Assembly: GCA_010094045.1 (NCBI GenBank)
Contig: ML986738.1
Coordinates: 36,056 to 100,055 of the forward strand
DNA from: Lojkania enalia
Taxonomy: Eukaryota > Ascomycota > Dothideomycetes > Pleosporales
Direction of reading: 5' to 3'
DNA length: 64,000 nt
Each line of letters starts with the position of its first letter. Position 1 is the stretch's first letter. The notes beneath the pieces were generated by a model. The model saw only the letters and a list, made by a program, of their open reading frames with translations, searched no databases and had not been told where the DNA came from. Made by a program: the position numbers and the translations under genes. This document shows, piece by piece, positions 27,639 to 37,700 of this stretch.

Positions 27639-27740
27639 TATAGTTAATATAATATTATATTAAGACCAAAATCTAATTTCTATATATATACTTTAATAGT
27701 AAGAAGTAGTATATATAACGGCTTATAGTAGATTAAATAT
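27639..27740 (-). mobile_element. pogo-type fragment, right piece, split by nested pogo
   Basis: This is the continuation of 25671-25784. It matches about 26527-26620 of the inserted element (ATCTAATTTCTATATATA and following). Right limit approximate. Confidence 0.55.
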
Positions 27741-28622
27741 AGAGTAAAATAATAACTAAGAGCAATTATATAGTACGGGATTATTCTTATAGGTTTATAA
27801 AAGAAGTAAGTAGTATATATAAAGGATATTTGAATTAACTATAAAGAGCTATAGAAGTTAGAATTATAATGTTATTAAATATAATCTAGTCCCTCTAATA
27901 TTCTATTTACTTGCGTTTCTGCAGCACTCTCACATCGGCTACTTCGTTAATATGAGAACTTGGAGCAAATCAATCGATAGTGCAAGGGTATACTGATACT
28001 CTTCATCACAAACGTAATTGCGGCTCTGTGCGAGCTGTGCGGAACGACTGTACCTCCATACCAGGTTCAGTCGACCAGGCCCGAAACCGAAATCCGCTAT
28101 AGGGTTTTTCTGGTACGTATATAACCTCTTTTATTCTGGAAGCTTACACAAACCAGGCTTGCATACCTACTTGGTTTCTGTGTGCCTCTACCTTTTGCTT
28201 TCGCAGTATTACTACTCGCTTGAAGCGGATCTTCAGCAGGCGGCTGCACGAGAGTAAAGAGGTGAGGTAGACTACTCAGGATGGCAGAAGTGAGTGGATC
28301 TTACTCATAGCCTGCATATGCGCCGATAAATCAGCCCTAGATCCAGTCCTCATCTATCAAGCTACCTCAGGTAGCCTACAATCAAGCTGAGTAAAAGAAA
28401 TCAACCCTCATAAGCACCCAGCCTTTATCAGCCCATCCCCCTCCGGCTAGACAAATAACAGGATAGGCCTTGCGTCCTCAGCAGGCGTTCAACCGCTGTA
28501 CTAGAGAGAAAGTCCGACGTAGCCGTCAACTACTTATCCTTAACGTCTATAGACCTCATATTACAGTGGATTTTATCAATTACTGTGACCAGGACAATAT
28601 CCTACTAACAACTTACTTAGAA
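27741..28622. other. Transition from repeats to gene island; no gene supported
   Basis: AT content falls sharply at about 27880. Short open frames at 28018-28257 and 28470-28661 lack ATG-based starts or any recognisable domain, and the second runs into the solo LTR, so neither is called a gene. Confidence 0.5.
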
Positions 28623-28826
28623 TGTGGTGAGAGGCGAATCTTGTCTCAGGGAGGGAGATGAGGAGCTGAACTGGTTGATTGAAGATGGCTAGCGGGCCAT
28701 ATTTATGTACATGAAAAAGGGGTATATCAGCTGATATCCAGCGTGATATCCGGCGTGATATCGACCGTGATATCGTACGTCGATATCTGATTCAGCTCAG
28801 CAGACTAGCTAAAAATCCCCATGACA
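28623..28826 (+). repeat. Solo LTR with 5-bp target duplication
   Basis: 204 bp beginning TGTGGTGAGAGG and ending CCCCATGACA, so it has TG...CA ends. It is flanked on both sides by TAGAA (28618-28622 and 28827-28831). Near-identical to 57253-57457 and a relative of the inverted copy 58261-58488. No internal retrotransposon region is adjacent. It contains five GATATC palindromes at 28733, 28745, 28757, 28769 and 28782. Confidence 0.88.
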
Positions 28827-28859
28827 TAGAAGAGCTATCAGCCTCTTTATATAGGTGCT

Positions 28860-29745
28860 AGGGTTTATCGTTTGTCGCAAAGAGAGGCTTCTTTAGCCTA
28901 ATCCGGAGGGCCTGGCATAGTTCCTTTAGACAGTCTTTGATTCTCAGGGCTTTTAAGGCTACTAGCATATCACCACTCAATCCAGAGGCAATACTTAAAA
29001 GATCTACCAACGCTAGCCAGCCTGAGCAGGAATTAAGAGAAAGCTCAGCCTCGGTACTTAACGCTTCGGAATTGGGGGGGGGAATTGATCAGCTAGTAAG
29101 AGTAATATCAGAGGACGCAGCTAGTAAAGAGGCTAAGACGCTAGGCGAAACGATTCACTCGATCTTAGTTCAAAATCAGGGTTTTAAACACGAAAACGAG
29201 GGCCTTAGGATGGGTATTAGGGCTGCCCTAGGTAATGAGAAGAGTCTTTGGGATTGTGGCAAGCCTCTATTACTCGAGGATAATGACGAGCACTATAGAG
29301 GAACTATTTTCTAGCCTCCAAAAAAGGTACAAGAGGCACGTAATCGCCTATAGCAAAAAGAGGCCAAGGAGGAGCAGCTACTACTTAAAAAGGCTGAGGT
29401 AGCTGAGGCACAGAGGGCTAACCAGCAGTTCAAGGCTATGCTACTCCGAGAGAGGCGCGTTGCGAGGGCTGAGGCGCAGGCAGCTCGAGTGAAGGGGAAG
29501 GCAGATCGGGCAGCTCGGCGAGCCCAGAACAAGCAGGCTCGCAGGGCTGAACGACGAACAAGAGTCACATAAAAGTAGCTAAAATGGTAATATAAAGGCT
29601 TTAAGGTTACCTAGATAGGCTATTAAGAAAAAGTAGCTTGTTGAAGCAATAGATGCTACTGAGGCCTCATGTGCTGCACCACGGCCTCCTCAGCCTGAGT
29701 CGCGCTAGTACCGGAATATTAAAAGTTCGAGTAGATTTTTGTAGC
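28860..29745 (+). pseudogene. pogo-type transposase, C-terminal relic
   Basis: The plus strand reads RGFFSLIRRAWHSSF near 28890, then AFKATSISPLNPEAILKR, the conserved end of the pogo DDE core (normally AFRATGIxPLNPxxVL). A downstream section has PPKKVQEARNRL after an in-frame TAG at about 29314, then an Arg/Lys/Ala-rich coiled coil (to about 29570) and a short tail with AAPRPPQPESR. The N-terminal DNA-binding region and most of the catalytic core are absent. Base composition is balanced, so this copy escaped heavy RIP, unlike the pogo copies outside the island. Confidence 0.75.
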
Positions 29746-30360
29746 TACAGTTAATCTTTGAGCCCTATAGTCTTCTCCGCCAGAAATTCTCGTGATAGTA
29801 GCTATTATATAGAGCTCTATAGCTTTAAGTTTGGTAGAGGTATTTTACGTGATACTTGGGCAGTGGCCAACAACTGTAAAGCACTTCGACCTTCGATAAG
29901 CCGCTATAGGCGCACCTCGCCAAGTCTGTTGCACACTTAACACGGCGGGCGGGTATCTCCGTAACATTACTTGGTACAGAGGGTAGACTAGTATTTGTAT
30001 TCGGACACCTGCATGTTGCGTACATGCCTGGCTCCTTCAGTCGTATTATCAGCAAAAGGTCGATTGGGGCCTGAGGAGCGAGGGATATGGGAACAGTCAT
30101 CAAGCACTCCTTATCGCACAACTATCCTTGAAGTTAGCACCCAGAAATCTGCAAGCGACATCATCCTATCCCGAAAGAAGATCTATACCTGTGATCATGT
30201 AGGTCTAGCCGATAGTTCGAGGGTGATGATGCCTTTTTTTGATTGTTCGCTCATCCTACCAATGTCTAGGACAGGATTTTCTTTTGTTGGATGCATATTG
30301 AGCCCTCGCTACCAAGAATTTTCTCATCGCCTAGTCAATCACAGTCACAATACTACCGAA
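29746..30360. other. Intergenic; no gene supported
   Basis: Only short overlapping frames on both strands, none with a recognisable domain. Confidence 0.5.
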
Positions 30361-31527
30361 ATGGCCACTGAACCTGAGAAATCTGTCCTCAACCTCCTCT
30401 TCAGTCAGCCACGAAGTTGCTCCCATCTTCTGGCTCGCGTTCTGAATCTCCCCGCCCGACCCACCATCTATAAGCATCCAGGTGATGGTCACTTCTTCAA
30501 GGGTATTCTTGGCGCCCGCTTCACCAAAGTAATAACGGTATGTAGAGATCACATCCCAAAGCAACTTTCGAACCTCAAAGTCGGTATCCGTCCCCCGCAG
30601 CAATAATAGTCGCACAAAATACAGCATATCGAGGTAGCCCATTTGCTATGCCCCACTCATGGAAACCCGTGGCTGTATGGCGCGGCCTCAGGAGCAAGGC
30701 ATTACCAGCATCAAAAGCGACGAAGTTCCAGAATACTACTCACTTCTCCAAAAATGCATGGAGAGCATGGAGAGCTGGGTGAAGTCGAGAGCATGGGCAA
30801 GGGGTGCTTCGTCAAGCAGCATATCTGCTGGATAATTGACCCAGCCGCCGAAAGCGCCTTCATCGAGAGTCTGGGACCCGAGCTCGCAGGCAGAACGTAC
30901 GATTTCGTGGGCGCAAATGCTAAAATGGCCACGCTGAAGAGCGAGCGGTCCGCAGGCAACGAGACGGTTCTTCTAGATGCCTACTCAAGACCTTCAAGCT
31001 TACGATCCGGATCCACCACCCTGCGCTCGCGTTTACGAGGCCGGTGTGCGCCAGCGTCAAGATTTTCCGGTCTTCATATGGGAATAATTGGGGAATTTTT
31101 GTTCTACTAGGGCAAATCGGTGTTTGATTGGTACCCCGCTAATTTGTCCGAGGTAGAGAAGAGGACGGCGGTCGACAGCCTCCAGTTCCCGATTGTCCTC
31201 GACGCAGGCGATATCAACAGTCCCGAATTAATAAAAGAGTATGTGAAGGCGGTGGGCATGGATGACGGTCTGCTGCGCTAGACGGGGCTCGCTGCTACGC
31301 CGCGGGAAATTGCGCAGCAACCGAAGACTATAGCGTATTTCGTTGATACGCCGTCCAAGAGCCAAGGGGTGGTGAAGGTCAAAAGTGGCGAGGGGATAGA
31401 CTTGGCAAAGGAAAAGGAGAAGTGGGTTTAGGAGTTAGGAGAGAAGGTTGGTGGGTAGCTTGGCGTGTTTGTGGATAAGGCTATGCCAGATTATGAATGG
31501 TTGAAGGAGAGGCGATTGAGGGCTTGA
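30361..31527 (+). pseudogene. Sulfotransferase-like P-loop protein, decayed
   Basis: From ATG 30361 the protein starts with SQPRSCSHLLARVL, resembling the 5'-phosphosulfate loop at the N-terminus of fungal sulfotransferase-like P-loop proteins, and continues with TIYKHPGDGHFFKGIL. After about 30530 homology moves between frames. GKGCFVKQHICWIID (about 30790-30840) resembles the family's FLKEH region. An ending segment in frame from 31111 (SVFDWYPANLSEVEKRTAVD to DKAMPDYEWLKERRLRA) contains in-frame TAG codons after GMDDGLLR, after EKEKWV and after EKVGG. Several frameshifts and at least three stops make it non-functional as assembled. The family call is from motifs only. It lies outside the likely working part of the cluster. 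Confidence 0.55.
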
Positions 31528-32254
31528 GATAGACAAGATCTGCGCCCACTTGCTTTGAATCGAGGTAGCTTTTTGCGTGTTCAGACCAGGGGGAGAATAA
31601 CTCAAATTTGCTCATGCGCAAGATTGGTATCGGTTGTTCCCAGTGTCATGTCTCTTACTAATATGTCTGTGATGAATGCACATGGCAATTTGGCTTTACT
31701 CACATGTTGTTCGATTTTACAAGGCTACTATCGCATTGGAGACGATTGTTTTGCATGTACACAGTTCGAAACGGAGCATCACAGCAGTGACATGGTGTGA
31801 TTGGTCACGGAGATACAACTTAGCTCTTGAGTGAGGACTACTCCATGGTAACTGTGCGGACGTTGGATGAAGGCCAAAAAGGATTGTCATTTGCCATGCT
31901 GAAAGTACGTTGAGGTGTATACACAGTCTTCTGCTATCAATATAGATCTGTCGCGGAGTTAGAGGAGCAGACATTGAGACGAATGAACGCATTTGAGGCG
32001 AACTATAAGACTAGCCGCACTGTCGACCTTGGAAGGTCATAAATGTGCTCCATATACATGCGATGTGGCTAATACATGACGTTTGGTAGTCGCAACGAAT
32101 GAGGTAGATAGTGTGGCTATGAAGGTTATCAAAAGATGCTCGAAGTATCGCCAAGAAATGTCGGACGGCTGATATGCGTAACATATGTGACAAGATCAAG
32201 CAGGACGTTTCGCTAATGCTGCCACGCCCCAGTGCCCAACCCTTCCGAGCTGAT
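31528..32254. other. Intergenic; no gene supported
   Basis: This is the 3' flank of the MFS gene. I see no domain-bearing frame on either strand. Confidence 0.5.
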
Positions 32255-33976
32255 TTACCAAACATGGCCCTTGGCCTGTTTGATGCCGATGACATTAATG
32301 TTCCTCCAGAGCAATACCCCAACCGTGCCAACAACCCAAATAGCGGTGCTAGCTGCCAAAAGCCGAAGCATAGCGTCTCCATAGGCATGCTGAATAGCAA
32401 GACGCGTTGGGGAGCCCTCGGGGTATGCAAGCTGGGTCTCTATGTCGCCGTAGATGAAGAGGAGGTTTGGCAAGTCTTCTGCGGGCAGGTATTCCATGAG
32501 CCTTTTCGGTATAATATCCTGCCAAATGGAGGAGGCGATGGTCATACCGATAGCACCACCAATGCTGCCGAAGATGCTCACAATTGCGAGGGAAACAGCA
32601 ACATGTTCGTGCGAACCAGCAGCGAGAATGGCAATCTCGTCAGTGATGACGAGGATACCCTGGGAAATGGAAATGAAAATTTGGCACATGACAATGTAGC
32701 CAACGTTTCCGGGACTGCGGAAGTGGATCATCAGCCCCTGGCCGAGAATGCTGAGGGGAATTCCGGCGATGAGAGAGATGGTTTTGAAGTACCCCGTTCG
32801 GTGTATCAGATACCCGACTGAGACAGCAACGAGCACACTCAGCACAGTATATGACTGGTTAACGTAGCTCGCATTCTGAACGCTGAGTCCTTGCACCACT
32901 TGAAGGAATGACCCAAAGTAGCTATTCCACACGTAATAGCTCATGAAGAGACAGGTGCAGAGGAGACAAGCGCCGAGGACGGTTCGATCCAAGAGGAGCT
33001 TATATGGAATGAAGCTAACGGGCGCAAAGAACTTCTCCCACACGACGAATGCGAGCATGAGGACAATGCCGACCACCAGCATACTGATGACCAGCGGCGA
33101 CCCCCAGCCTCTTCCCTGGAACGCGTAGAGATTGAAGGGCAGAAGGAATAGGGCCACGCCGGCTGAGAGTAGGAGTAGACCAACGGCGTCGAATTCGCGG
33201 CAGTAGTGTATGAAAGACTGCATGAAGTTGCGACTGCTGGTACGCACAGGAACGAGCCCCATGCGCTTTGCCTTGAGGTAGTTGTTCGTCAGCAGGCCGA
33301 ACAGCGGCAGAGTGGCGAACGGAACGAGGATGCTAAACATGCCAAAGCACCAACGCCATCCGGGTCCGTTCAGGAAACCTTCAGATACAGGTCCAGCCAG
33401 CCAGCAAGTGACGAGACTGGCTGAGTTCATGAGGGCCTGCATCAGGCCCCGATTGCGCAACTTTGTCGTGTCGGCGATGAAGACGGACATGATATACTGC
33501 ACGCCATTGTTGCCAACGGTATGGAAAATCATGGCCGCGGCATAGGCCTCGACGCCGTTGCAAGCAGCCATCATTATCAGGCCAACGGTCCCGAGACACA
33601 GGCAGAACAAAAAGCCGTGGGAGCGGCCGAAGACGTCGATAATCTTTGCGATGGTAAGGTTAGTGACGCCGCCAATGACACCGCTCAGGATGTAGACGGT
33701 TGGAGTGAGCGAGTGCAAGGCAAAGGCCGAGGTGACATAAGGCCCGAGAGCGATTGTGACGCCAGTGAGCATTGTCTCGACGAAGTAGATGATCCAGAGG
33801 ATAATGTAGGCGACGATGAGGGCCGTCTTTGACCACACCAAGGTCGTGGCCTCGATGTCCTGGACACCGGCCTGCGCATCGGCGTCGGGACGCTCGTCGT
33901 TGACGGGCGAGCCCGCCGAGTGTTCGGAGCTGGCGACATAGGCACCGGGTTTGGCGTCTTCTGGGACAGCAGACAT
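32255..33976 (-). CDS. Siderophore-type MFS transporter
   Basis: Single-exon membrane protein of 573 residues from the ATG at 33976 (MSAVPEDAKPG). An in-frame ATG at 34096 would add 40 Ser/Arg-rich residues with no transporter character, so the shorter start is preferred. About 14 hydrophobic segments are visible, as in the siderophore iron transporter (ARN/Mir) branch of the MFS, not the 12 of sugar carriers. Family-like sections include KIIDVFGRSHGF after the third helix, NYLKAKRMGLV in the central loop and FDAVGLLLLSAGVALFLLPF. It acts in the plasma or vesicle membrane. It is tail-to-head with the isocyanide synthase gene on the same strand, and an MFS transporter is also part of the crm cluster as I recall it. 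Cargo could be a metal chelate or the isocyanide product; sequence does not decide. Confidence 0.85.
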   Translation of the reverse strand: MSAVPEDAKPGAYVASSEHSAGSPVNDERPDADAQAGVQDIEATTLVWSKTALIVAYIILWIIYFVETMLTGVTIALGPYVTSAFALHSLTPTVYILSGVIGGVTNLTIAKIIDVFGRSHGFLFCLCLGTVGLIMMAACNGVEAYAAAMIFHTVGNNGVQYIMSVFIADTTKLRNRGLMQALMNSASLVTCWLAGPVSEGFLNGPGWRWCFGMFSILVPFATLPLFGLLTNNYLKAKRMGLVPVRTSSRNFMQSFIHYCREFDAVGLLLLSAGVALFLLPFNLYAFQGRGWGSPLVISMLVVGIVLMLAFVVWEKFFAPVSFIPYKLLLDRTVLGACLLCTCLFMSYYVWNSYFGSFLQVVQGLSVQNASYVNQSYTVLSVLVAVSVGYLIHRTGYFKTISLIAGIPLSILGQGLMIHFRSPGNVGYIVMCQIFISISQGILVITDEIAILAAGSHEHVAVSLAIVSIFGSIGGAIGMTIASSIWQDIIPKRLMEYLPAEDLPNLLFIYGDIETQLAYPEGSPTRLAIQHAYGDAMLRLLAASTAIWVVGTVGVLLWRNINVIGIKQAKGHVW

Positions 33977-34096
33977 GATCGAGGCTGGAGAAAGCAGAGG
34001 AACCTCTACAGAAGAACGAGAGTGAGAGGCACGAGAGTGATGAAAATCACGAGAACAAGGCCAGGGCGGGGAGGTGAAGGCCATGGTCTTTGACAA

Positions 34097-34730
34097 CTGC
34101 GAGTCTTAAGGAAGGTGGACTGCGCCGCTGGCGGCGACAAGGGGGCAAGGGCACGGCAAAGCAATGAATGCAGGCGCAAACTAGAGGGTGGATAGGTGGT
34201 CGCCATCTAGCTCTAGACTCGGGGGAGCGAGCACATTTGCGATTGTTGTGGCGCAGGGCCCTGCTGGTGCGTGTGCGGGAGTCCCGCTTGTTATGCATCA
34301 GATTAATGTGCTCATCGTCTTGTCCTCCTTCCTCCGCCTGCGGCCCACCCCACGCCACCAGCTTAATAACTACGAATTCGATTCCTCGGTAGTTCTAAGA
34401 GAAGTATAGGATCGCATGGGAAAGGTCAATTGTAAAGTTCTGGGGAATATCACCCAAGCGTTGTCGAGATACCGAGGTGGTGGAGAACGTCAACGGTTTG
34501 GTGATTACTCAGCGATTATTCAGCGCTGTTGCTAGGGCCTTGGGGGCTGGTCGCTGAGCCTGGCTCATACGCACCGAGAGGATATGAAAACTGGCAAGGC
34601 TTCGGAACATACTCCTATGTATAGACTACGATAGATTGAATAGACAAGACCAGATCACTTCCGCTGAGCATCAGCACCCCTACTACCTATTGTGTCCCCT
34701 GAATCTCACATTCCTTCCGCCACGCCCGAC
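34097..34730. other. Intergenic between the MFS gene and the isocyanide synthase gene
   Basis: It holds the promoter of the MFS gene and the 3' end of the synthase gene. No further coding signal is supported; the small frames here are shadows. Confidence 0.6.
34307..34314 (+). promoter_or_regulatory. TGTGCTCA word, possible copper-response (Mac1-type) site
   Basis: TGTGCTCA occurs 331 bp upstream of the MFS start chosen here. From memory this is the word described for the A. fumigatus copper regulator Mac1. The same word also occurs inside the synthase coding region (35000-35007), in an ABC intron (about 44169-44176) and, reversed, at 48264-48271, so chance occurrence is likely enough to keep this tentative. 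Confidence 0.25.
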
Positions 34731-37700
34731 TCAGCAGGCGGCCACATCGACAAGCTGTGCATACCTAGTGAACTCGTCGTCGCGTGCAAGCATGTCCCGC
34801 TCTTCAGGGAACGTCCCCAACACCAACTCTACGCCGCCATCCGCTTTCATTGGGAACACGACCAAAAACCGGAACCGTCCACTGCCTCGCTCTAGCTGCG
34901 GCCGCATCGTCTCTGGGGAACCCCCGTTCGCAAAGTAGCCCTCGCCAAAGCTGATGTCGCTCGTCTGGAACAGCATCATATTGGAGATCATGGCGTGCAT
35001 GTGCTCAAGGCCCATGTTGGCCGTCGAGAACCTGCTGTGGTCCGGCAACGACTGCAGGAGGGTAAAGGCGTCATGCACCAGCGACGGTGTCATCCGCGCA
35101 GCAGAACCGCGCAGCAGATGGGCAATGCGTGCAATGCTCGTCTCGGGCGCGCACAGTTCCTCCACTGGCATGCTGGTCCGATTGAGGATGAGCAGACTGC
35201 CCATGTATGTTGATGGCAGCAACGATGAGAAGTACGGTCGCCCATCAGTCGGCAATTCCAGGATGGAACAGTCATCGGGCCCAAATTCTCGGCCGTTGTC
35301 TTTGGCGACGTGGTAGCGGGCCCTCAAGGCCGACCGCCAGAGGAAGGCCTGAACGATATCACTGATCGACGTTATCACACCATTGGCCTCCGGATCGTTC
35401 ATGACATCTTGCTTGAGCAATTCAATCTTTTTGGGTGGAATCAAGAACAAAGTCGTGTCCATCTTCCTCTTCGCAGCAGGCAGTGGCCACACTGAATGCA
35501 GAGGGTAGAGAGGTGGCCGCCCAAGAGGCCCTCCCTGCCTTGAAGATTGCCTTGCAAGAAAATCGTCTGAGGGAACAAATGGCAGAAAGCCCCATACATC
35601 CGGATCGACTTCATCTGCCGGGCGTGCGTACCCTTCCAATTCATGGAGGACCTCGGGAAGGCTATGATTGAAGCTCTCCGCATCATACCATTCACAAGTT
35701 GCTGACAAGTCACCTTGCAGATATTTGCAATTCTCAGCCCATACTTTAATTGCGATGATGGCACCAACGCCATCGAGACAGCAGTGGTTGAGGTCCACTG
35801 CCAGGATGCAGCCGCCCTTGATGAAATTGGCTTGAGCCACAAGTATATCTCCAGGCAGCTGTGGAAATGTGTCTTGTCGCAGGACTAGCTCATCTTTGAA
35901 GGCCGATGGTACGAATCCACCTTCACGAAGCTTCTCGAACGATGGAAGCACACCAGACAGGTCCTTGAACACCAGTCGATCGCGTGCTGGAGAACCAAAG
36001 GGCGGAATGGCAACACAAAGATCGCCCTTGGTATATCCGATCTCATCCTCCGAGCACTTGATCATCTTGCCTCCAAGAGCTGGTATGAGCTCCAAGGTGC
36101 GATTAAGTCCCGCTTGCATATTCGCGAATGTCTCCTCAAACGTGACATCTGCACGCAGGGGGAAGTAGAATACTAACCCCATGTAGTGGTTCGGATTGAC
36201 GTAATCAAACGGGTTCAATCGGAAAGATTGGTGCGCCTTCCGCTGCGCAATCATGCGATGCATCTTTGACTCTCGATCGCCGAGGCGATGCTTTGTGTTA
36301 CCTGCGCCCTTCGCCTCAGCTACCAACGGCTCAAGAGCAGCGGTAAACTTGGCCAGAGTGGGGTTGGCGTAAAGATGACGGGGGGCGAGTTTGTCCAGAC
36401 CCTTAATGGCTGCTCGGATGGCATTAACGGCTGCCGACACTCCAAGGGAATCGAGACCTAGTGCGAAAAGATCGTCATCTGGGGAGGCTTGCTGAATCTC
36501 TGGTAAAGATGAAGCGAGAACCTCCTGTATCGACTTCCGCATCGTCGACGCGGAGCTAGTATCGATGACGAAAGAAGTCTCGTTGCTTCGAGAGCTGTAG
36601 AATCGTTCAATGTAGTCGTCGTAAAGCATCAAGGTGGCTCTTCGTTTGACGGTCCCCTTATCCGTGCGAACAAAAGGCTTGTTCGGTTGGGCAAAGATGA
36701 CATAGTCACGCAACAAGTGTACAGTATGTCGGGACGACGACATGGACGACTCGATCTTGGACCAAATACTCTCCACAAGCTCGTCAGTTTTAGCCAGAGG
36801 ATCCTTCAACTCTATGAGAAGCCCCGCCTGAAGCTTGTTGCTGCCTACAACAAGGCACCCGTTGATTGCAGGATGGGTGGAGATGAGGGCCTCGATTTCC
36901 AACGGCAGTATCTTGTATCCATTGGAGAGGACGATAAGGTCGTCATTGCGGCCTTTGAAAGCCCATAGATTAGGCTTCTGGGGATGTCGCATGTACAGGT
37001 CCTTGAAGTTGATGGATTCTTTGTCCGGAAACGTGTGGAAGATGCCTTGGAACAAAGTTGCATGTTCGTTGCGATGCACCCAATGCTCATATGTGCCTGC
37101 CTCCACTTCTTTGAATTCAAAGCCAGAGTAGGGGTGGAAGGCAAACCAGAACCAGTCCTCTCTATCGACAACAAGGTTACCAATGAATAGGCCCTCCGTA
37201 GTTCCGGTCAAGTTCAGGACCCTGATCACGTTGTTCACTTTCCCGGCGCTAACTGGGCTTACTGGGCCCCCGGATGCGCAGATGAATTTAGACGACCGAA
37301 ACTTCGCCAACACATCAGGAGTCTCTCCAAGCTCATCAACGAGAGACGGGACCATGCTCCAAATGTCGATCTTGGCGTGTTCGGCAAGGCTCTCGATCAG
37401 TGAGATGTTAGGAATGACGTTCGGTGGTCCCAAGATACAGTGGAGACCAAAAAGAGCTGGCATGAGAATGTCCATGATGATCCCAGCGCCGTGGCACATG
37501 GGGAAAGAAGAGTAAATCCGGTCGCCTTCCTTCCAGTCAGAAGTCCAAGGCACCAAGCCTTCATCACCCTCGACAGGTGGAAGCAGCCGAACCGCATCCA
37601 TCGTCCCAATAAGTCCGTGAGACCACGGAATGGGTTTCGGCACGCCTGTGGAACCCGACGTGTGCAGATAGCAGAACGGGTCGGTGGAAGCTTCATCGAA

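Noticed and set aside
28018..28257. 79-residue frame at the island edge
   Set aside because: It begins with TTG, not ATG, shows no domain, and no splice partner was seen.
29311..29568. Minus-strand Ala/Arg/Leu-rich frame
   Set aside because: It is antisense to the charged coiled coil of the pogo transposase relic, which explains its composition.
32174..32821. Plus-strand 215-residue frame opposite the MFS gene
   Set aside because: It is a shadow of the MFS coding strand: no domain, and the minus strand has a clear transporter.
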